Part shown: positions 4,836 to 5,958 of the stretch, one piece after another
How the letters are laid out: every line of letters begins with the position of its first letter
How positions within the stretch are numbered: the first letter of the stretch is position 1
NCBI GenBank assembly: GCA_945870085.1
Contig: CAMBQX010000111.1
Coordinates: 1 to 5,958 of the forward strand
Length of the DNA: 5,958 bases
Source: Bifidobacterium breve
GTDB taxonomy: Bacteria > Actinomycetota > Actinomycetes > S36-B12
Direction of reading: 5' to 3'
Notes under the pieces: model-generated
The model's input: the letters and a program-made list of their open reading frames with translations, nothing else
The model's database searches: none
What the model was told of the DNA's origin: nothing
Translations under genes and position numbers: made by a program

Positions 4836-5832
4836 GAGCTGTGGATCCACGAACAATTAGCTGGGTCGGCACTTGAACATGGGTTGGCACTTGCCCATCA
4901 TCACTTCGGATCTGGCGCATTAAAGCCTCCGCGGCAATACCCCCGAGCTCTTGCACCGGTTGCGCAACCGTCGTTAGGTCAAGTAGTTCAGACATATCGT
5001 GACCGTCGATACCGGCGATGGAGATATCGCGGCCCGGTTGCAGACCGTGGCTCCGTAGTGATCTCATGGCTCCAAAAGCCATTTCATCGGACATCGCAAA
5101 TACCGCGGTCGGTCGCTCACCCTGGGCTAGGAGTTTCGTCATCGCACTCTCACCACCGGCAATCGTGAAGTAGCCGCGGGTTTCAAGGGCGGGGTCGACA
5201 GTTAAACCCGCTTCCCGCATTAAATCGGTGAAGCCGCGGTAGCGTGCATGCGGGGCGGTGAATAGTTCACCGGGTGGAGCCCCAGTGATTACCGCTATGC
5301 GCCGGTGGCCGAGGTTCATCAGATGTTGGGTAGCAGTGCGCGCGGCTGCTACGTCATCGATGCCGGCCGTCGAAACCCCGGCAATCGCTGCCCCGATGAG
5401 GCTCGTTGGCAAGTGGAGTGACAACACACTCTGCAATTGCGCATCCTGCGGTGCCAGTGCGATGGTGATGACACCATCTACTCGCCGATTAAGACGTGGT
5501 GCAACGAGATTACGCGAAACCGGACTAGCTTCGTCACCAACGCACATGAGCAGTAAGTCCATACCGGCTTGCTGCAGAACGGCTTCAACACCTGAAAGTA
5601 CGGTGGAGAAATACCAGCCAGCCACCCGCGGTGTTACTACTCCAATGCTGCCGGTACGGCCGCTCGCTAAGCGCGAAGCACTAGGTGAGATGACATAGTC
5701 CATCGAAAGTGCAACCGCTTTGACCTTGGCGCGCGTGGTTTCATCAACATTAGGCAGGCCGCGTAGGGCGCGTGAGACCGTTGCGGTTGAGACCCCCGCC
5801 GCCTCTGCTACATCTCGAATCGTTATGGTCAT
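4822..5832 (-). CDS. LacI-family transcriptional regulator
   Basis: A 336-residue DNA-binding repressor of the LacI/GalR family. Residues 2-25 (ITIRDVAEAAGVSTATVSRA) are the classic N-terminal helix-turn-helix. SPSASRLASGRTGSIGVV (about 49-66) is the hinge leading into the periplasmic-binding-protein-like effector domain, which includes NLGHRRIAVITG, RYRGF and AVFAMSDEMAFGAM. The C-terminal stretch TTVAQPVQELG is also typical. An in-frame GTG lies two codons upstream (5838), but the ATG at 5832 is preferred because AAGGGGGG (5838-5845) is then five bases upstream as a ribosome binding site. The gene begins 23 bp after the stop of the Ppx/GppA gene and may be read with it. No sugar transporter or glycosidase gene is in the window, so effector and target genes are unknown. 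Autoregulation is common in the family, but I see no clear palindromic operator upstream. Confidence 0.93.
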   Translation of the reverse strand: MTITIRDVAEAAGVSTATVSRALRGLPNVDETTRAKVKAVALSMDYVISPSASRLASGRTGSIGVVTPRVAGWYFSTVLSGVEAVLQQAGMDLLLMCVGDEASPVSRNLVAPRLNRRVDGVITIALAPQDAQLQSVLSLHLPTSLIGAAIAGVSTAGIDDVAAARTATQHLMNLGHRRIAVITGAPPGELFTAPHARYRGFTDLMREAGLTVDPALETRGYFTIAGGESAMTKLLAQGERPTAVFAMSDEMAFGAMRSLRSHGLQPGRDISIAGIDGHDMSELLDLTTVAQPVQELGGIAAEALMRQIRSDDGQVPTHVQVPTQLIVRGSTAPPAN

Positions 5833-5837
5833 ATTCA

Positions 5838-5845
5838 CCCCCCTT
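5838..5845 (-). promoter_or_regulatory. Ribosome binding site deciding the LacI-type start
   Basis: On the minus strand AAGGGGGG sits five bases before the ATG at 5832. The GTG at 5838 overlaps the G-run itself and would have no usable spacing, so the shorter start is chosen. It is the clearest leadered start among the minus-strand genes here. Confidence 0.6.
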
Positions 5846-5855
5846 CAGCTGCAAG

Positions 5856-5958
5856 CTAGTTACCCTGCAATGCCAATGTATAAACGATGCCATCTAAGAT
5901 ATCGGTTTCGGACACGACCACCTCGGTGCTGCCGGTAGCTCGCACAATAGCCCGAAGC
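5856..5958 (-). CDS. Ppx/GppA family phosphatase, C-terminal end (cut by window edge)
   Basis: The last 33 codons of a minus-strand gene entering from the right edge, ending at TAG 5856-5858. The residues VVVSETDILDGIVYTLA match the C-terminal VSExDILDGI-type strand and helix of actinobacterial Ppx/GppA (exopolyphosphatase or guanosine pentaphosphate phosphatase) proteins. Such enzymes hydrolyse terminal phosphates from polyphosphate or convert pppGpp to ppGpp, in the cytosol, with an ASKHA actin-like fold. The catalytic N-terminal part is outside the window, so activity cannot be judged. In M. tuberculosis the related ppx2 (Rv1026) sits in the eno region, and a similar neighbourhood may lie to the right here. 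The call rests on one short motif and an open reading frame in phase with it. Confidence 0.7.
   Translation of the reverse strand, partial: LRAIVRATGSTEVVVSETDILDGIVYTLALQGN

Noticed and set aside
4746..5168. 140-codon plus-strand frame antisense to the LacI-type gene
   Set aside because: The minus strand has a full-length LacI-family protein there; the plus frame is a compositional shadow.
5839..5900. Palindromic LacI-type operator for autoregulation
   Set aside because: Only short direct repeats (TTGCAG twice, ATGCCA twice) are seen, partly inside the upstream coding end. No symmetric site centred on CG is convincing.

Overview
The window most likely comes from an actinobacterium of moderate GC content. 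Three things point there: start codons sitting directly behind TANNNT -10 hexamers (the actinobacterial leaderless pattern), a cystathionine beta-synthase of the PLP plus paired-CBS-domain type, and a long-tailed YccA/BI-1 membrane protein. No gene fixes the genus. The content is mostly chromosomal housekeeping. No transposase, integrase, phage gene or CRISPR array is visible.

Layout, left to right. Positions 1-131 hold the start of a secreted protein on the minus strand that runs off the window. Positions 132-613 have no convincing gene. They hold that gene's promoter and an unusual array of roughly 31-bp repeats, some inverted, reaching back to the cbs stop codon. Positions 614-1984 are cbs (minus). 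A 32-bp gap with two back-to-back leaderless promoters separates it from a metallo-beta-lactamase-fold hydrolase (2017-2736, plus), which overlaps a 93-residue unknown protein (2733-3014, plus). This pair converges with zero gap on a BI-1/YccA family membrane protein (3015-3890, minus). Its start is placed 13 codons inside the longest open frame, because the longer frame begins on the base next to a tRNA CCA end.

The tRNA (3930-4006, minus) has anticodon UAA (leucine) but a short variable region. Upstream on the same strand are a dienelactone hydrolase-family protein (4064-4747), a LacI-family repressor (4822-5832) and the last 33 codons of a Ppx/GppA phosphatase (5856-5958, partial at the right edge).

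The genes do not form one pathway. Cbs acts in transsulfuration, Ppx/GppA enzymes act on polyphosphate or (p)ppGpp, and the targets of the hydrolases and of the LacI regulator cannot be read from the neighbourhood. The observations most worth following are the 31-bp direct and inverted repeat array, the Leu-like tRNA without a long variable arm, and the compact divergent leaderless promoter pair.
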